Translations under genes and position numbers: made by a program
In this document: positions 47,196 to 58,519 of the stretch, in pieces
Numbering within the stretch: the stretch's first letter is position 1
Layout: each line of letters starts with the position of its first letter
The notes under the pieces: model-generated
What the model was told of the DNA's origin: nothing
Seen by the model: only the letters and a program-made list of their open reading frames with translations
Databases searched by the model: none
Assembly: GCA_007570785.1 (NCBI GenBank)
Contig: ML660211.1
Location: forward strand, 3,885,955 to 3,949,954
Direction: 5' to 3'
DNA length: 64,000 nt
Origin: Antilocapra americana
Lineage: Eukaryota; Chordata; Mammalia; Artiodactyla; Antilocapridae

Positions 47196-47810
47196 GTTCT
47201 TTTTAAAAATAATTTCCACTATGGTGCATCACAGTATATCGAACATAGCTCCCTATTCTATGCAATATCATCCATTCTGTATGTAATAACTTACATCTGC
47301 TAATTCTAACCTCCCACTCTATTCCTCCCCCATCCCTTTGACCCCTTGGTAACAAGTCTGTTCTATTCTCTATGTCTGTGTACATGAATCGCATATTCTT
47401 TATCCATTCATCTTATCAATGGACATTAGGTTGTTTCCATGTCTTGCCTACTGTGAACAGTGCTGCAGTGAACATTGGGGTACATATATCTCTTTGAATT
47501 ATACTTTGGAATTATAGTCTCTGGATATATGACCAAGAGCGGAATTGCTGTATTATATGGCATATCTATTTTTAGGGGATTTTTTTTGGGGGGGGGACTT
47601 TTTTACTGTTCTCCATAGTGGCTGCACCAATTTACATTCCCTCCAATAGTGTAGAAGGGTTCCCTTTTCTCCCTACCCCTTATAGCATTTGTTATTGGTA
47701 GATTTTTAAATGATGGCTATTTTGACATGTGTGAGGTGATACCTAACTGTAGTTTTGATTTGCATTTCTCTGTAATAATCAGGATGTTGAATGTTTTTTC
47801 TTATATTTTA
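47082..47810 (-). mobile_element. L1 3' UTR and ORF2 end
   Basis: Antisense L1 from TTTTTTAATTGAAGTATAGT through CTGTACAGCAAAGTGATTCA, ATGGACATTAGGTTGTTTCC, AACAGTGCTGCAGTGAACAT, GTTCTCCATAGTGGCTGCAC and GTAGTTTTGATTTGCATTTC. A G-run at about 47590-47596 and a (TA)n expansion interrupt it. Confidence 0.92.
47159..47188. repeat. (TA)n microsatellite inside L1
   Basis: About 15 TA units replace the short ATACATATATATAT motif of the L1 3' UTR. Confidence 0.95.
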
Positions 47811-47828
47811 AACACGGCTAGTTAATTT

Positions 47829-47987
47829 TTTAAGTGTATATTTATTTATTTGGCTGTGCTGGTTCTTAGCTGTGGCATACAGGATTTTCTATTCTCCATT
47901 GATGATGCAGAGTCTTTTAGTTGCAGCATGTGGACTCTCAGTTGCATTCAGACCTCTTAGTTGCAGCATATGGGATCTAGATTCCTG
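47829..47987 (-). mobile_element. CHR-type SINE, truncated
   Basis: Antisense CHR tail and body: TATTTATTTGGCTGTGCTGG, TCTTTTAGTTGCAGCATGTG, GTTGCAGCATATGGGATCTA. The tRNA-like head is missing and a Bov-A2 follows at once. Confidence 0.8.
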
Positions 47988-47996
47988 AAAGGGAAT

Positions 47997-48315
47997 GTGA
48001 AATTGAAAGTCGCTCAGTTGCATCTGATTCTTTGCAACCCCAGGGACTATACAGTCCATGGAATTCTCCAGGCCAGAATACTGGAATGGGTAGCCTTTCC
48101 CTTCTCCAAGGGATCTTCCCAACTCAGGAATCAATCAAGCCCAGGTCTCCCACATTGCAGGAGGATTCTTTACCAGCTGAGCGACCAGGGAAGCCCAAGA
48201 ATACTGGAGTAGGTAGCCTATCCCTTCTCCAGTGGATCTTCCTGACCCAGGAATCAAACTGGGGTCTCCTGCATTGCAAGAATATTCTTTACCAGCTAAG
48301 TTACCAGGGAAGCCC
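47997..48315 (-). mobile_element. Bov-A2 dimeric SINE
   Basis: Antisense dimer: ATTGAAAGTCGCTCAGTTGC, GGACTATACAGTCCATGGAA, a first head near 48184-48197 (CGACCAGGGAAGCC), then AAGAATACTGGAGTAGGTAG and a second head (TTACCAGGGAAGCCC). The 122-codon frame across it is chance. Confidence 0.95.
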
Positions 48316-49744
48316 ACTTTTACTTCAGTTTATTTTACTCAGTTATAAACATACTCTCAGGTATAAGTCAGAGAGTAGCATTTTGCTGTCTAATAGATAA
48401 TTTAAATTTTCCTCTTGATTATGTAAGGAGACTTGAAATACGTGCAGTTCCCTAACATATTTGGGAGTATATTTATTATCTTTTAAAGGGAAGATTTTCT
48501 AAATATAAAAACTTTCAGTATTAAGTTTTAGACTAATTGATGCATTAGTTAAAATGGATTTGATATATTTACCATTTCACTAAAATGACTGCCTTCCCTA
48601 TAAATTTGAGGACAGTGATAAATTCACTTTAGGAAAGCTCTAACATGCAGTAAAATATAAATTAACTTTAAATAAAACATGCAATCAAATTTTAAAATCT
48701 ATCTCAGCAAAATATTTTCTTAATTTACATCTTATGTTTTTAAAAAATAATATTTGAAGTAACATTCAATGTCTCAGTAATAATGGAAGCTCTTTACTTG
48801 TAAAACATGAAGATAAAGGTCCAAAAATTTCTGAAGAAAGTATTTTCAAAAACTACACATACTTCCTTAGATGTTGCCTTCATTATCACTCTGCTTTTAA
48901 TTTACAAATAGTTTCACTAAGTGATTGATACAATAGTCCATCATTGAGCAGTTGTTATTTTTCACAGCCCTTCTCTGCTGGTAAATCAATGGATAGCACT
49001 TATAAAGTAACAAAACTATTTTTTTTTAATGATCCAGTCTCTAAACTTCATATACCCCTTTAGCTCCTGGACCACTTACCTTCTCCACAGTATATCAAAG
49101 ACTCAAAACTATTTCTGTATATAATGTTTCCATCTCCTTTTCCCCATTCTTTCAGGGTTTATTCCTTCCCTGGTTTATGATTTCCACTTATTGATAATCA
49201 ACAACCATTTGCACTTTGTATATACATTAGTTGATTTTAAATCTTGGAGTTAATTAACATTTTTCCCCTAGATTTGAATTATCAAATTACTTTACCATTT
49301 TATTTCACTTGGTTTCAGGACACCACTCTTCCGATCATCCTCCTACTTTACTGGTCAATGCTTTAAACTGTTTCTTTCTGAATCTTCTTTATTGTTTCAA
49401 AATTTGGGAGTGTCTAGTTTGTAGCATTTTACTCAATGCAATGCTCCTAGGTTACCTATGGCTCAAAAACCACCTACATATATATAATTCTCAAATGAAC
49501 CTGTCAATTCATCTAAGACTGAAAGTGTTTTTCACAACACTATCCTTGCTTTGTCTTACAAAATTGCATAAGAAAGCTATCAGTCATGCAGTGAGTAAGG
49601 TTTTTGAAAAAAGAATTTAAAAAAATGACAATAGAAATCTAGGAATCAAAGTATTTCCCTTTCTCGCTTTCCTCTTCCCTACCTTACGGTAGTCCTGGCA
49701 GCTTAAATTTCAACCTATGTTCCAAATTTGGTTACTACTTACCG
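48316..49744. other. Unassigned AT-rich sequence
   Basis: About 1.4 kb. The 103-codon plus frame at 49309-49620 is leucine-rich, lies in pyrimidine-rich DNA and has no recognisable domain. I treat it as chance. Confidence 0.55.
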
Positions 49745-49992
49745 TCAGTACTGCTACCAGCTAGACCATCATGCTATCAAAGTCTCCTTTCTTGCAGTTT
49801 TATTCTGATACTAAATTCTATCCTCCACACCAGAGAAAGGTCAGGTTACTCCTTTAGTCCACTGACTTCTTGTCACACAGTGTAAAACATACATGTTCCC
49901 CATGACCTCCAAGACACGTCTTGTTTCATCCTAACCCATTATTTCAATATCTTTTTTTTTTCCCCCAGTCTCTCTACTATGCATTCATTCCA

Positions 49993-50200
49993 GGGCTTCC
50001 CTAGTAGCTCAGTGGTAAAGAGCTCGCCTGACAAAAGAGACGATGATTTGATCCCTGGGTTGGAAAGATCCCCTGGAGAAGGGGATGACAATTCACTCCA
50101 ATATTCTTGCCTGAAAGATCCCATGGGCATTGGAGCCTGGTGGGTTACATACAGTATACAGGGTTGCACAGAGTCAGACATGACTTAGCAAGTAAACAAC
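49993..50200 (+). mobile_element. Bov-tA SINE within L2
   Basis: GGGCTTCCCTAGTAGCTCAG, GATTTGATCCCTGGGTTGG, ATTCTTGCCTGAAAGATCCC, CAGACATGACTTAGCAAGTA. CTCTACT at 49972-49978 and 50207-50213 may be the TSD. Confidence 0.94.
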
Positions 50201-50344
50201 TGCGTACTCTACTCCAGCCATTTCTGCTTTCTTCTTATTTCTCAAGTATGACAAGCTATTTCCTGCCTCAAAATAATTCCATTTATAGCAACTTCTGCTT
50301 GGGATATTTTGCCCCAGGTTTTTGAATAAACACCGTCTTACTTT

Positions 50345-50463
50345 AAATGGCAACACACTCCAGTATTCTTGCCCGGAGAATTCCATGGACAAAAAAGCTT
50401 GGCAGGCTACAATCCATGCAGTTGCAAAGAGTTGGACATGACTAAGAGACTGACACAGACACG
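50345..50463 (+). mobile_element. 5'-truncated Bov-tA within L2
   Basis: The sense 3' half: AAATGGCAACACACTCCAGT, GCCCGGAGAATTCCATGGAC, AGAGTTGGACATGACTAAGA. Confidence 0.92.
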
Positions 50464-50965
50464 TCACACTTCATGTAAGTTTCTCAAATTTTAGCTTCTC
50501 AAAGGCCCCACTCCTGTTGTCTGAGCTCTGTGCTTTGACCTTGCTACTACATGTAAATGCATGAAGTACCATTTATTTTTAGTATCTGGTTTTCTATTAC
50601 TATATAATTTTACTGAAGAAATGATATTAATTTGTTTTATTTATTTTCTTATTACCAGTATCTTGAATGGAACTTAAAAGGTAACAGGCTGTAAATAAAG
50701 ATTGATTGAATGGAGAATTTGACAAATGATACAACCAATTTGGTAGTTTTAAATAAATATAAACACACCATTCACTTTTTTTCATCAGTTTTAGTTGAGT
50801 CAAGGTAAATTTGTATTCACTCAAATACAGTTGATTTTTGAATAACACATGTTTAAACTATGCTGGTCCAGATTTTTCCCGTGAATATAATGCCTGTATT
50901 TTCAATTTGCAGATGTTTAAATTAACTCTTGTAAAGGAAAAGTTATGTTCCATTAGACATCACAC

Positions 50966-51070
50966 TATGGGGAGTAAAAGGAACTGGTGTTTGAATCCTG
51001 ATTCTATCCAAACTGTTTCAGCTTCCTGCCCTTGGGTGAGTCATTCATCAAATCCTGTGATTTTGAGACA
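50966..51070 (+). mobile_element. MIR SINE fragment
   Basis: CTGGTGTTTGAATCCTGATT and CTTGGGTGAGTCATTCATCA match the tRNA-related and core regions of MIR, a family shared by all mammals. Confidence 0.65.
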
Positions 51071-51490
51071 GAGATAGCAGCACATGGATTTGATTTGCAA
51101 TTCACTCAGCATATTGTTACCACAGCAGCTTTCAGGTGTATTAATACATTCCTGTCATTCTTGAAAACTTAAAGTTGATGAGTGACATGGTATGTCTTGA
51201 AGATACAGTTTGATCTCTTTTTTGTAATATTCAAGAGCTTTAACATTCACTAATCCCATATTCAGCTTGGCCTCTCTCCTAGATCATCCTGAATGATGTT
51301 CTTAATGTGGATATACCCTTGAGGTTTTCCATCCCCCCATCCAACCACCCTCACTGCTCTCACAGCTTTTTTTAATGTGTAAGAGCAAAGTTGTCACACA
51401 TATTTACAATAAAATGTAAAATGTGTTTAGGAGTTACAGTGTGGGGTTCAAAGCCTTTTTTTAAAAATTTAAAGCATCTGCACAGGTTTA
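51071..51490. other. Unassigned sequence
   Basis: No gene or named repeat is recognised. Confidence 0.5.
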
Positions 51491-51500
51491 AACTTGAATA

Positions 51501-52741
51501 TTTTTTATTTAGTTCCTTTAGACTGCTGTGTTAATTCCTGTTGAACAGCAAAGTGAATCAGCTATACATGTACACAGATCCCCTCTTTTTTATTGATGCA
51601 TGATTTGTTTTTCTCTTTCTGACTTCACTTTGTATGACAGTCTCCAGGTCTATCCACATCTCCCAAATGACACAGTCCTGTTCCTTTTTATAGCTAAGTA
51701 ATATTCCACTGTATATATGTACAACTCCTCTTTATCCATTTCTGTTGATGGCCATTTAGATGGCTTCTTGCCCTGGCTATTGCAAATAGTGCTGCAATGA
51801 ACACTGAGGTGCATGTATCTTTTTAAATTATGGTTTCTTCTGTGTATATGCCCAGGAATGGGGTTGCTGGGAAAGTCCAGACACTATTAAACTTTTAGAG
51901 GAAAACTTAGGCAGAATACTCTTTGACATCAATGGCAGCAAGATCTCTTTAGAGTAATGAAATGAAAACAAAAATAAGCAAATTGGACCTAATTAAACCT
52001 ACAAGTTTTTGCACAGCAAAGGAAATCATAAACAAGACAAAAAGACAGCCCTAAGAATGGGAGAAAATAATGCAAATGAAGTAACAAACAAGGGACTAAT
52101 CTCCAAAATATACAAACAGATCATGAAGCACAGTATGAAAAGAAAACAGAGAATGCAATAAAAAATGAGTGGAAGACCTAAATAGACATTTTACCAAAGA
52201 CATACAGATGGCAAAGAAATACATGAAAAGATGCTCAACATCACTAATTATTAGAGAAATATACATCCAAATTGCAACGAGGTAACATTTCACTCTAGTC
52301 AGAATGCTGCTGCTGCTGCTAAGTCACTTCAGTTGAGTCTGACTCCGTGCGACCCCAAAGACTGCAGCCCACAAGGCTCGCCCTTCCCTGGGATTCTCCA
52401 GGCAAGAATACTGGAGTGGGTTGCTGTTTCCTTCTCCAATGCATGAAAGTGAAAAGTGGAAGGGAAGTAACTCAGTTGTGTCTGAATCTTCATGACCCCA
52501 TGGACTGCAGCCTACCAGGCTCCTCCGTCCATGGGATTTTCCAGGCAAGAGGACTGGGGTGGGGTGCCATTGCCTTCTCCACTAGTCAGAATGGCCATCA
52601 TTTAAAAAAATCTGTAAACAATAAGTGCTAGAAAGGGTGTGGAGAAAAGGGAAACAATTCATACTGTTGATGGGAATGTAAATTGATACAGCCACTATGG
52701 AGAACAGTATGGAGGTTTCTAGAAAAACTAAAACTAGAATT
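51501..52741 (-). mobile_element. L1 with inverted 5' segment and internal SINE
   Basis: The left part, 51501 to about 51870, is antisense L1 3' UTR and ORF2 end, from TTTTTTATTTAG to TATATGCCCAGGAATGGGGT. The right part, about 51873-52741, is the immediately upstream ORF2 in sense orientation. It carries plus-strand codons resembling ISKLDLIKPTSFCTAKEI, then GAAAATAATGCAAATGAAG, AAAAGATGCTCAACATCACT and CTATGGAGAACAGTATGGAG. AACTTGAATA (51491-51500) and AACTTGAGTA (52742-52751) match at 9 of 10 as TSD. This is the twin-priming geometry. A dimeric SINE sits in the right part. Confidence 0.9.
52307..52581 (-). mobile_element. Dimeric Bov-A-type SINE with 12-bp TSD
   Basis: The same dimeric design as at 28744: a CTG-rich head, AAGACTGCAGCCCACAAGGC, a TTCTCCAATGCATGAAAGTG linker, and a second unit with ATGGACTGCAGCCTACCAGG. 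The exact TSD CTAGTCAGAATG occurs at 52295-52306 and 52582-52593, within the L1. Confidence 0.96.
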
Positions 52742-52751
52742 AACTTGAGTA

Positions 52752-53629
52752 CTTTGAAATAGAGCATATATTCTCTAGTTCACTACAGTACCTACTTCTC
52801 TTTATTTCCTTCCTCCTGACTCATTTTACTAATTTCTACCTCCTCCTGTTTTGCTGAATGTATTTATATTTAGGACTGTTAAAGGTATCTAAAACAACTC
52901 TTTAGCCACAGAGTGAAATTGAAAAATAGGAATTCTGTATGTTATGATCATTCTAATTGACATTCCATGATTGATATATGTATTTTGATTGTTAATAAAA
53001 AATTTCCCACAGTTAAAGGGCACAATTTCCTTTAATATAGATAAGAGATATAGTGATTTAACTGAAAAGTGAGGTTTGCAATTTTCAGATTTTTCCTAAG
53101 TTGGTGGTCAGAATGTCATATCATTATTGCTACTGCTGTTAATCTTCCAAAAATATTCCCTTTTCCATTCTTCTTTTTATTTTATTCTTTTGTAATGCCC
53201 ACCTCATTCGTATTTTGCTTTGCAGGAGTTTGCAGCAGATATAGGTCTGACTGCACACCAGAAACCTAACATGCAACATATAAGATTTGTGTGTGTGTGT
53301 GTGTCTTTTTTAGTGAATTTGATAGTTGTGAAGATTATTTCCCTAGAGTCACACATTCCCAGACTCTAGCTTCCTTTGGTTTTAGGCCGCTACAGGTTTG
53401 TTTTTTAACATCATTTTCATCAATGTTTTTCCTTTTGCTGATAGGTTTGCCTAATATGTGCTGCATTCTCTGTCTCCTAATCTAGGTTTAAAAAGGATTA
53501 TTATATGTGTGAAGCAGGTGTTCATATATGAAGCTTTTTGAGGTTCTCAATAAATATTATATACTAACTCTTCTTAACTTGGAGCCTTTTGAAGCCATCT
53601 TGCCTAGACATAAAATTCTCTATATCTTG
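52752..53629. other. Unassigned sequence
   Basis: No gene is recognised. It includes a short (GT)n run at about 53288-53304. Frames at 53069-53269 and 53291-53485 lie in T-rich DNA and have no domain. Confidence 0.5.
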
Positions 53630-54466
53630 GTTTGAATGTCAGGTTCATTCTGCACTTCACGGCCAAATTTGCCTGTTTTTCCAGGTGTTTCTTGACTTCC
53701 TACTTTGGCACTCCAGTCCCCTATAATGAAAAGGACATCGTTTTTAGGTGTTAATTCTACAAGGTCTTGTTGGTCTTCATAGAACCATTCAACTTCAGCT
53801 TCTTCAGAATTACTGGTTGGGGCATAGATTTGGATTACTGTGATATTGAATGATTTGCTTTGGAAACAAACAGAGATCATTCTGTCATTTTTGACACTGT
53901 ATCCAAGTACTACATTTCAGACTCTTTTGTTGACAATCACAGACAACTAACCAATCTAATCACATGGACCATAGACTTGTCTAAGTCAATGAAACTATGA
54001 TCCATGTGATGTAGGGCCACCCAAGATGGATGGGTCATGGTGGAGAGATCTGACAAAATGTGGTCCACTGAAGAAGGGACTGCAAACCACTTCAGTATTC
54101 ATGCCTTGAGAACCCCATGAACAGTTTGAAAAGGCAAGATGATAGGACACTGAAATATGGACTCTCCAGGTCGTTAGGTGCCCAATATGCTACTAGATAT
54201 CAGTGGAGAAATAAGCCCAGAAAGAGTGTAGAGATGGAGCCAAAGCGAAAGCGACATCCAGTTGTGGTTGTGATTGGAGATGGAAGCAAGGTCCAATGCT
54301 GTAAAGAGCAATATTGCATAGGAACTTGGAATGTTAGGTCCATGAATCAAGGCAAATTGGAAGTGATCAAACAGGAGATGGCAAAAGTGAACTTCAACAT
54401 TTTAGGAATCAACAAACTAAAATGGACTGGATCGGGTAAATTTAACTCAGATAACCATTATATAGA
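53630..54466. mobile_element. Head-to-head BovB 5' region
   Basis: 53630-53935 is antisense BovB endonuclease: the minus frame 53620-53880 carries IQIYAPTSNSEEAEVEWFYED and FIIGDWSAKVGSQETPG, with Asn changed to Ser in GDWNAKVG. 53937-54466 is sense BovB beginning in the 5' leader (ACTAACCAATCTAATCACAT, GGGCCACCCAAGATGGATGG). It continues into a 119-codon frame with GDGSKVQCCKEQYCIGTWNVR and INKLKWTGSGKFNSDNH. The two parts are nearly adjacent in the protein. The geometry resembles twin priming, but the left part has no BovB 3' end. Confidence 0.9.
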
Positions 54467-54667
54467 CTATTTATAACTATTTTATGATAATTAAAATTTG
54501 GTTTTATGATGCAAAGAATAATGAAATACAATAGTTCAACATTGTGATTAACACCAAATATACACATGAGAAAAAGCAAAAGCATAGTCTGCACATAATC
54601 TTATACTAAAATCATACCTATATTTCTCTCCTATTGCTTTAAATTTATTAATAACTGTTACATCTCA

Positions 54668-57134
54668 TGTTGTTATTGTTCAGTCACTCAGTGGTGTCTT
54701 TGCAACCCCATGGACTGGAGCACACCAGCTTCCTTGTCCTTCACTATTTCCCAGAGTTTCCTCATAATCGTGCCCACTGAGTCAATGATGCCATCCAACC
54801 ATCTCATCCTTTGTTGCCCCTTTCTCCTCCTGCCCTCAATCTTTTCCAGGATCAGGTACTTTTTCATTGAGTTGGATCTTTGCATCAGGTGGCCAAAGTA
54901 TTGAAGCTTAAGCTGAACATTAGTCTTTCCAATTAATATTCAGAGTCAATTCCTTTAGGATTTACTGGTTTGATCTCCTTGCTATCCAAGGTAATCTCAA
55001 GAGGCTTCTCCAGCACCACAGTTAGAAAGCATCAATCCTTTGGAACTTACCCTTCTTTATGGTCCAGCTCTCACATCCATACATGACAACTGGGAGAACC
55101 ACAGCTTTGACTAGACAGACCTTTGTTGGGAAGGTAATATCTCAGCTTTTTAATATGCTGTCTAGGTTGGTCATAGCTTTTCTTCCAAGTAGCAAGTGTC
55201 TTTTAATTTCATGGCTGTAGTCACCGTCCACAGTGATTGTAGAGCCCAAGAAAATAAAGTCTGTCATTGTTTCTATTTTTTCCCAGATGTATTTGCCCTG
55301 AGATGATGGGACAGGATGCCATGATCTTAGTTTTCTGAATATTGAGTTGTTAAGCCAGCTTTTTCACTCTCCTCTTGCACCTTCATCAAGAGGCTCTTTA
55401 GTTCCTTTTCACTTTCTGCCATAAGGGTGGTGTCAGCTGCATATTTGAAATTATTGATATTTCTCCTAGCAATCTTGATTCTAGCTTGAATTTCATCCTA
55501 CCCAGCATTTCGCATGATGTACTTTGCATGAGTTAAACCTATGCAGGGTGATGAACTCCTTTCCCTATTTGAAACCAGTCTGTTGTTCCATGTCCAGTTC
55601 TAACTGTTGCTTCTTGACCTGCATACAGGTTCCTCAGAAGGCAGTACAGTGTTATGGTACTCCCATCTCATTAAGAATTTTCCAGTTTGTTGTGATCCAC
55701 GCAGTAAAATGCTTAATATAGTCTGTGAAGCAGTAGATGTTTTTCTGGAATCCCTTAGCTTTTTCTGTGATCCAGCAGATATTGGCAATTTTAATCTCTG
55801 ACTCCTGTATTTTTTCTAAATCCAGTTTGTACATCTGGAAGTTCTTGGGTCACATAATGTTGAAGCCTAGCTTGAAGCATTTTGAGCATTTCCTTTCTAG
55901 CATGTGAAATGAATGCAATTGTGAAGTAGTCTGAATATTTTTTGTCATTGCCCTTCTTTGTGATTGGAATGAAAACTGACCCTTTCCAGTCCTGTGACCA
56001 CTGCTGAATTTTCCAGATTCCCTAACATATGGAGTGCAGTTTAACAGCATCATCTTTTAGCATTTGAAATAGCTCAGCTGGAATTCCATCACCTCCACTA
56101 GCTATGTTCATAGTGATGCTTCCTAAAGCCTACTTGACTTCACACGCTAGGATGTCTGGCTATAGGTGAGTGATCACACCCTTGTGGTTATCTGGTTCAT
56201 TAATATATTTCTTGTATAATGCTTCTGTGTATTCTTGCCACCTCTTCTTAATAACTTCTGCTTCTGTTCAGTCCATACCATTTTTGGCATTTATTGTGCC
56301 CAACTTTGCATGAAATGTTTGCTTGGTATCTATCTCTAACTTTCTTGAAGAGACCTCTAGTCTTTCTCATTCTATTGTTTCCCTCTTTTTTTTTTTTCAT
56401 TTTTCACTTAAAAGGCTTTCTTATCTCTTCTTGCTATTCTTTGGAACTCTGCATTCAGATGATACGATATATCTTTCCTTTTCTCTTTTGCTTTTTGCAT
56501 CTCTTCTTTTCTCAGCTACTTACAAGGCCTCCTCAGACAATCATTTTATCTCTCTTTTTCTTGTGGATGGCTTTGTTCACCACCTCCTCTACAATGTTCT
56601 GAACCTCTGCCCATAGTTCTTCATGCACTCTTCCCATCAGATCTAATCCTTTGGATCTATTTATCATTCCCACTGCAAAATCATAAAAATTTTGATTTAG
56701 CCCATACCTAAATGGCTTAGTGGTTTTCCCTACTTTCTGCAATTTAAATTTGAATTTTGCAACAAGGAGTTCACAATCTGAGCCACAGTCAATTCCCACT
56801 CTTGTTTTTGCTAACTGGATAAAGCTCTCCATCTTTCGCTGGAAAGAGTATCATCAGTCTGAATTTGATATTGACCATTTGGTGATGTCTATGTGAAAAG
56901 TCACCTCTTGTGCTATTGCTATGTGAGTGTTTGCTATGACCAGGGCATTCTCGTGACAAAACTCTGTTAGACTTGGCCCTGCTTCATTTTTTACTCCAAG
57001 ATCAAACTTTCCTGTTATTCCAAATATCTCTTGACTTCCTACATTTGCATTCTAACCCCCAATGATGACAAGGTCATCTTTCTTTGGTGTTAGTTCTAGA
57101 AGGCCTTGTAGGTCTTCATAGAACCATTCATCTC
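54668..57134 (-). mobile_element. BovB LINE, 5'-truncated, 2.5 kb
   Basis: Antisense BovB from a TTGTTATTGTTCAGTCACTC end to the endonuclease region at GTAGGTCTTCATAGAACCAT. Minus frames hold [18 protein letters not shown] (54688-54885), TRVGIDCGSDCELLVAKFKFK with KTTKPFRYGLNQNFYDFAVG (56533-56832), and other short pieces. Divergence and indels are greater than in the copy at 41548, so it looks older. Confidence 0.94.
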
Positions 57135-58261
57135 ATGGAGGCCTCCACATTACTATTCAAACAGAGTTCAAAAGGATACTGAGGACTTCCTAGAGCCTGG
57201 TCACTTGTGTCTAGGAACATTTCTGATGACCACATAACCTTTAAAGAAACCCTAAGGATTTGGTTATCTAATGGGAATTTATTAAGGGAACTACAGTTTA
57301 TAAAGTAAATTAAACAAACTCATGTTTATATATATATATATGTATCAGGAGATACTGAAAAAAATCCTGTGGGGCCATTTATTATATTGTTCTTTGTTAT
57401 TTGTTTTGCTTTCCTAGAAGCATGCAAAATAAATTGTCCTTTATTTTGTGCATAAGCATTATTTTTGTAACATTCACCAGTTACTACATTGGGAATAATT
57501 AGTAGAAGCTATTATCTTCCTAATTAATTAATGCAAAAAATGTGCTACAATGTGCTGTAAAGGCACTTATAAATCCTTGCATACATTTAAATTTTTCAAA
57601 TGCTCTCTAAAGGACAAATTTTTTATATGATTTATATTCCTCTAAATTATGTAAACTATTTTACAATGGTTTAATGACATTAAAATGCTAATTAATGATA
57701 CTTAACAGAAATCAAGGGCTTTCATATGATGGGCTCAAAGTGGTAGGAAACTAGCTAACTTATTAGAGCATTACAACTCTAATTTAAAATTGTATCCCAT
57801 GTTCTTTAACAAATTATTTTTAAACATAACTTGGGAAGAGTTAGGCAATGATGAATATAAAATAAAATTGCTAAAGTTTTATATCACTAAGAATGAAAGT
57901 TTTAGACAAATAGAGGAAAGAGAAGTATCATTTACCTGTTATTCAAACACCCAAAACAAGGTTTTCTTGATGCCTCTGATACTTAATTACCATTTAGTTT
58001 TGATAAAATATGATGTGTTTGAAAGAGAGGTTTTCTATGATGTAACAATGAAATAACAGTTACAAACAATATTCAAAGTATCTGCCATCAGCGATTTTTC
58101 ACTCATTTTCTAAAAATTAACCTTTTCAATAAAATCATGACAATTGAAGCTAACTATGAGTGTAAATACTCATAATAGTAGATAATTGGTATCAATATTA
58201 AAAATGCAAATGTGTTGTAATAATAGATAATTGACTTAGGGTAAGAAGAAATTATTTAAAC
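57135..58261. other. Unassigned AT-rich sequence
   Basis: It includes a TA run near 57328-57342. The 88-codon frame at 57790-58056 depends on a TTG start (first ATG at 57799) and has no known domain. I recognise no gene. Confidence 0.5.
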
Positions 58262-58350
58262 TGCTTACCAATTCCATGACTCTGAGTAAGAAATTTATGC
58301 CTCTGTTCTTTGAGTTCATCATCTTCATAACACAATAAAGATTAGCTGAG
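58262..58350 (+). mobile_element. MIR SINE fragment
   Basis: TTCCATGACTCTGAGTAAGA, TTTGAGTTCATCATCTTCAT and ACACAATAAAGATTAGCTGA follow the MIR core and downstream region in sense orientation. Confidence 0.65.
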
Positions 58351-58519
58351 TTTGAATGTAGATATTTTGGCTAATGATATACCATGGGTAAAATCAATTT
58401 GGGCATTGCAAATAGCTACACAAAGTAAAATATTTTACCTATAATTTTTAAGAGACCATACGAATTTATAAGTGTTATTAGATTATAGCTAAATAATCTT
58501 GACCATTAAAAAAATGTAC

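Larger units (their letters stand above)
49745..50720 (+). mobile_element. L2 LINE 3' end split by two SINEs
   Basis: L2 blocks in order: CAGTGTAAAACATACATGTT and CATGACCTCCAAGACACGTC (left); CTCCAGCCATTTCTGCTTTC, AAGTATGACAAGCTATTTCC and CAACTTCTGCTTGGGATATT (middle); GGCTGTAAATAAAGATTGAT and TGAATGGAG (right). Joining across the two Bov-tA insertions restores L2 order. The L2 is far older than the SINEs inside it. Confidence 0.75.

Noticed and set aside
48032..48400. 122-codon plus-strand frame
   Set aside because: It crosses the antisense Bov-A2 dimer; SINE copies commonly give such chance frames.
49309..49620. 103-codon open frame on the plus strand
   Set aside because: It lies in pyrimidine-rich DNA, is leucine/isoleucine-rich, and shows no domain, splice or promoter context.
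53630..57134. A single full-length BovB split into the pieces at 53630 and 54668
   Set aside because: The two minus-strand pieces overlap in the endonuclease region, so they are separate copies.
57790..58056. 88-codon frame that might be a small gene
   Set aside because: It begins at TTG, the first ATG is nine bases in, the surroundings are AT-rich, and no motif is visible.
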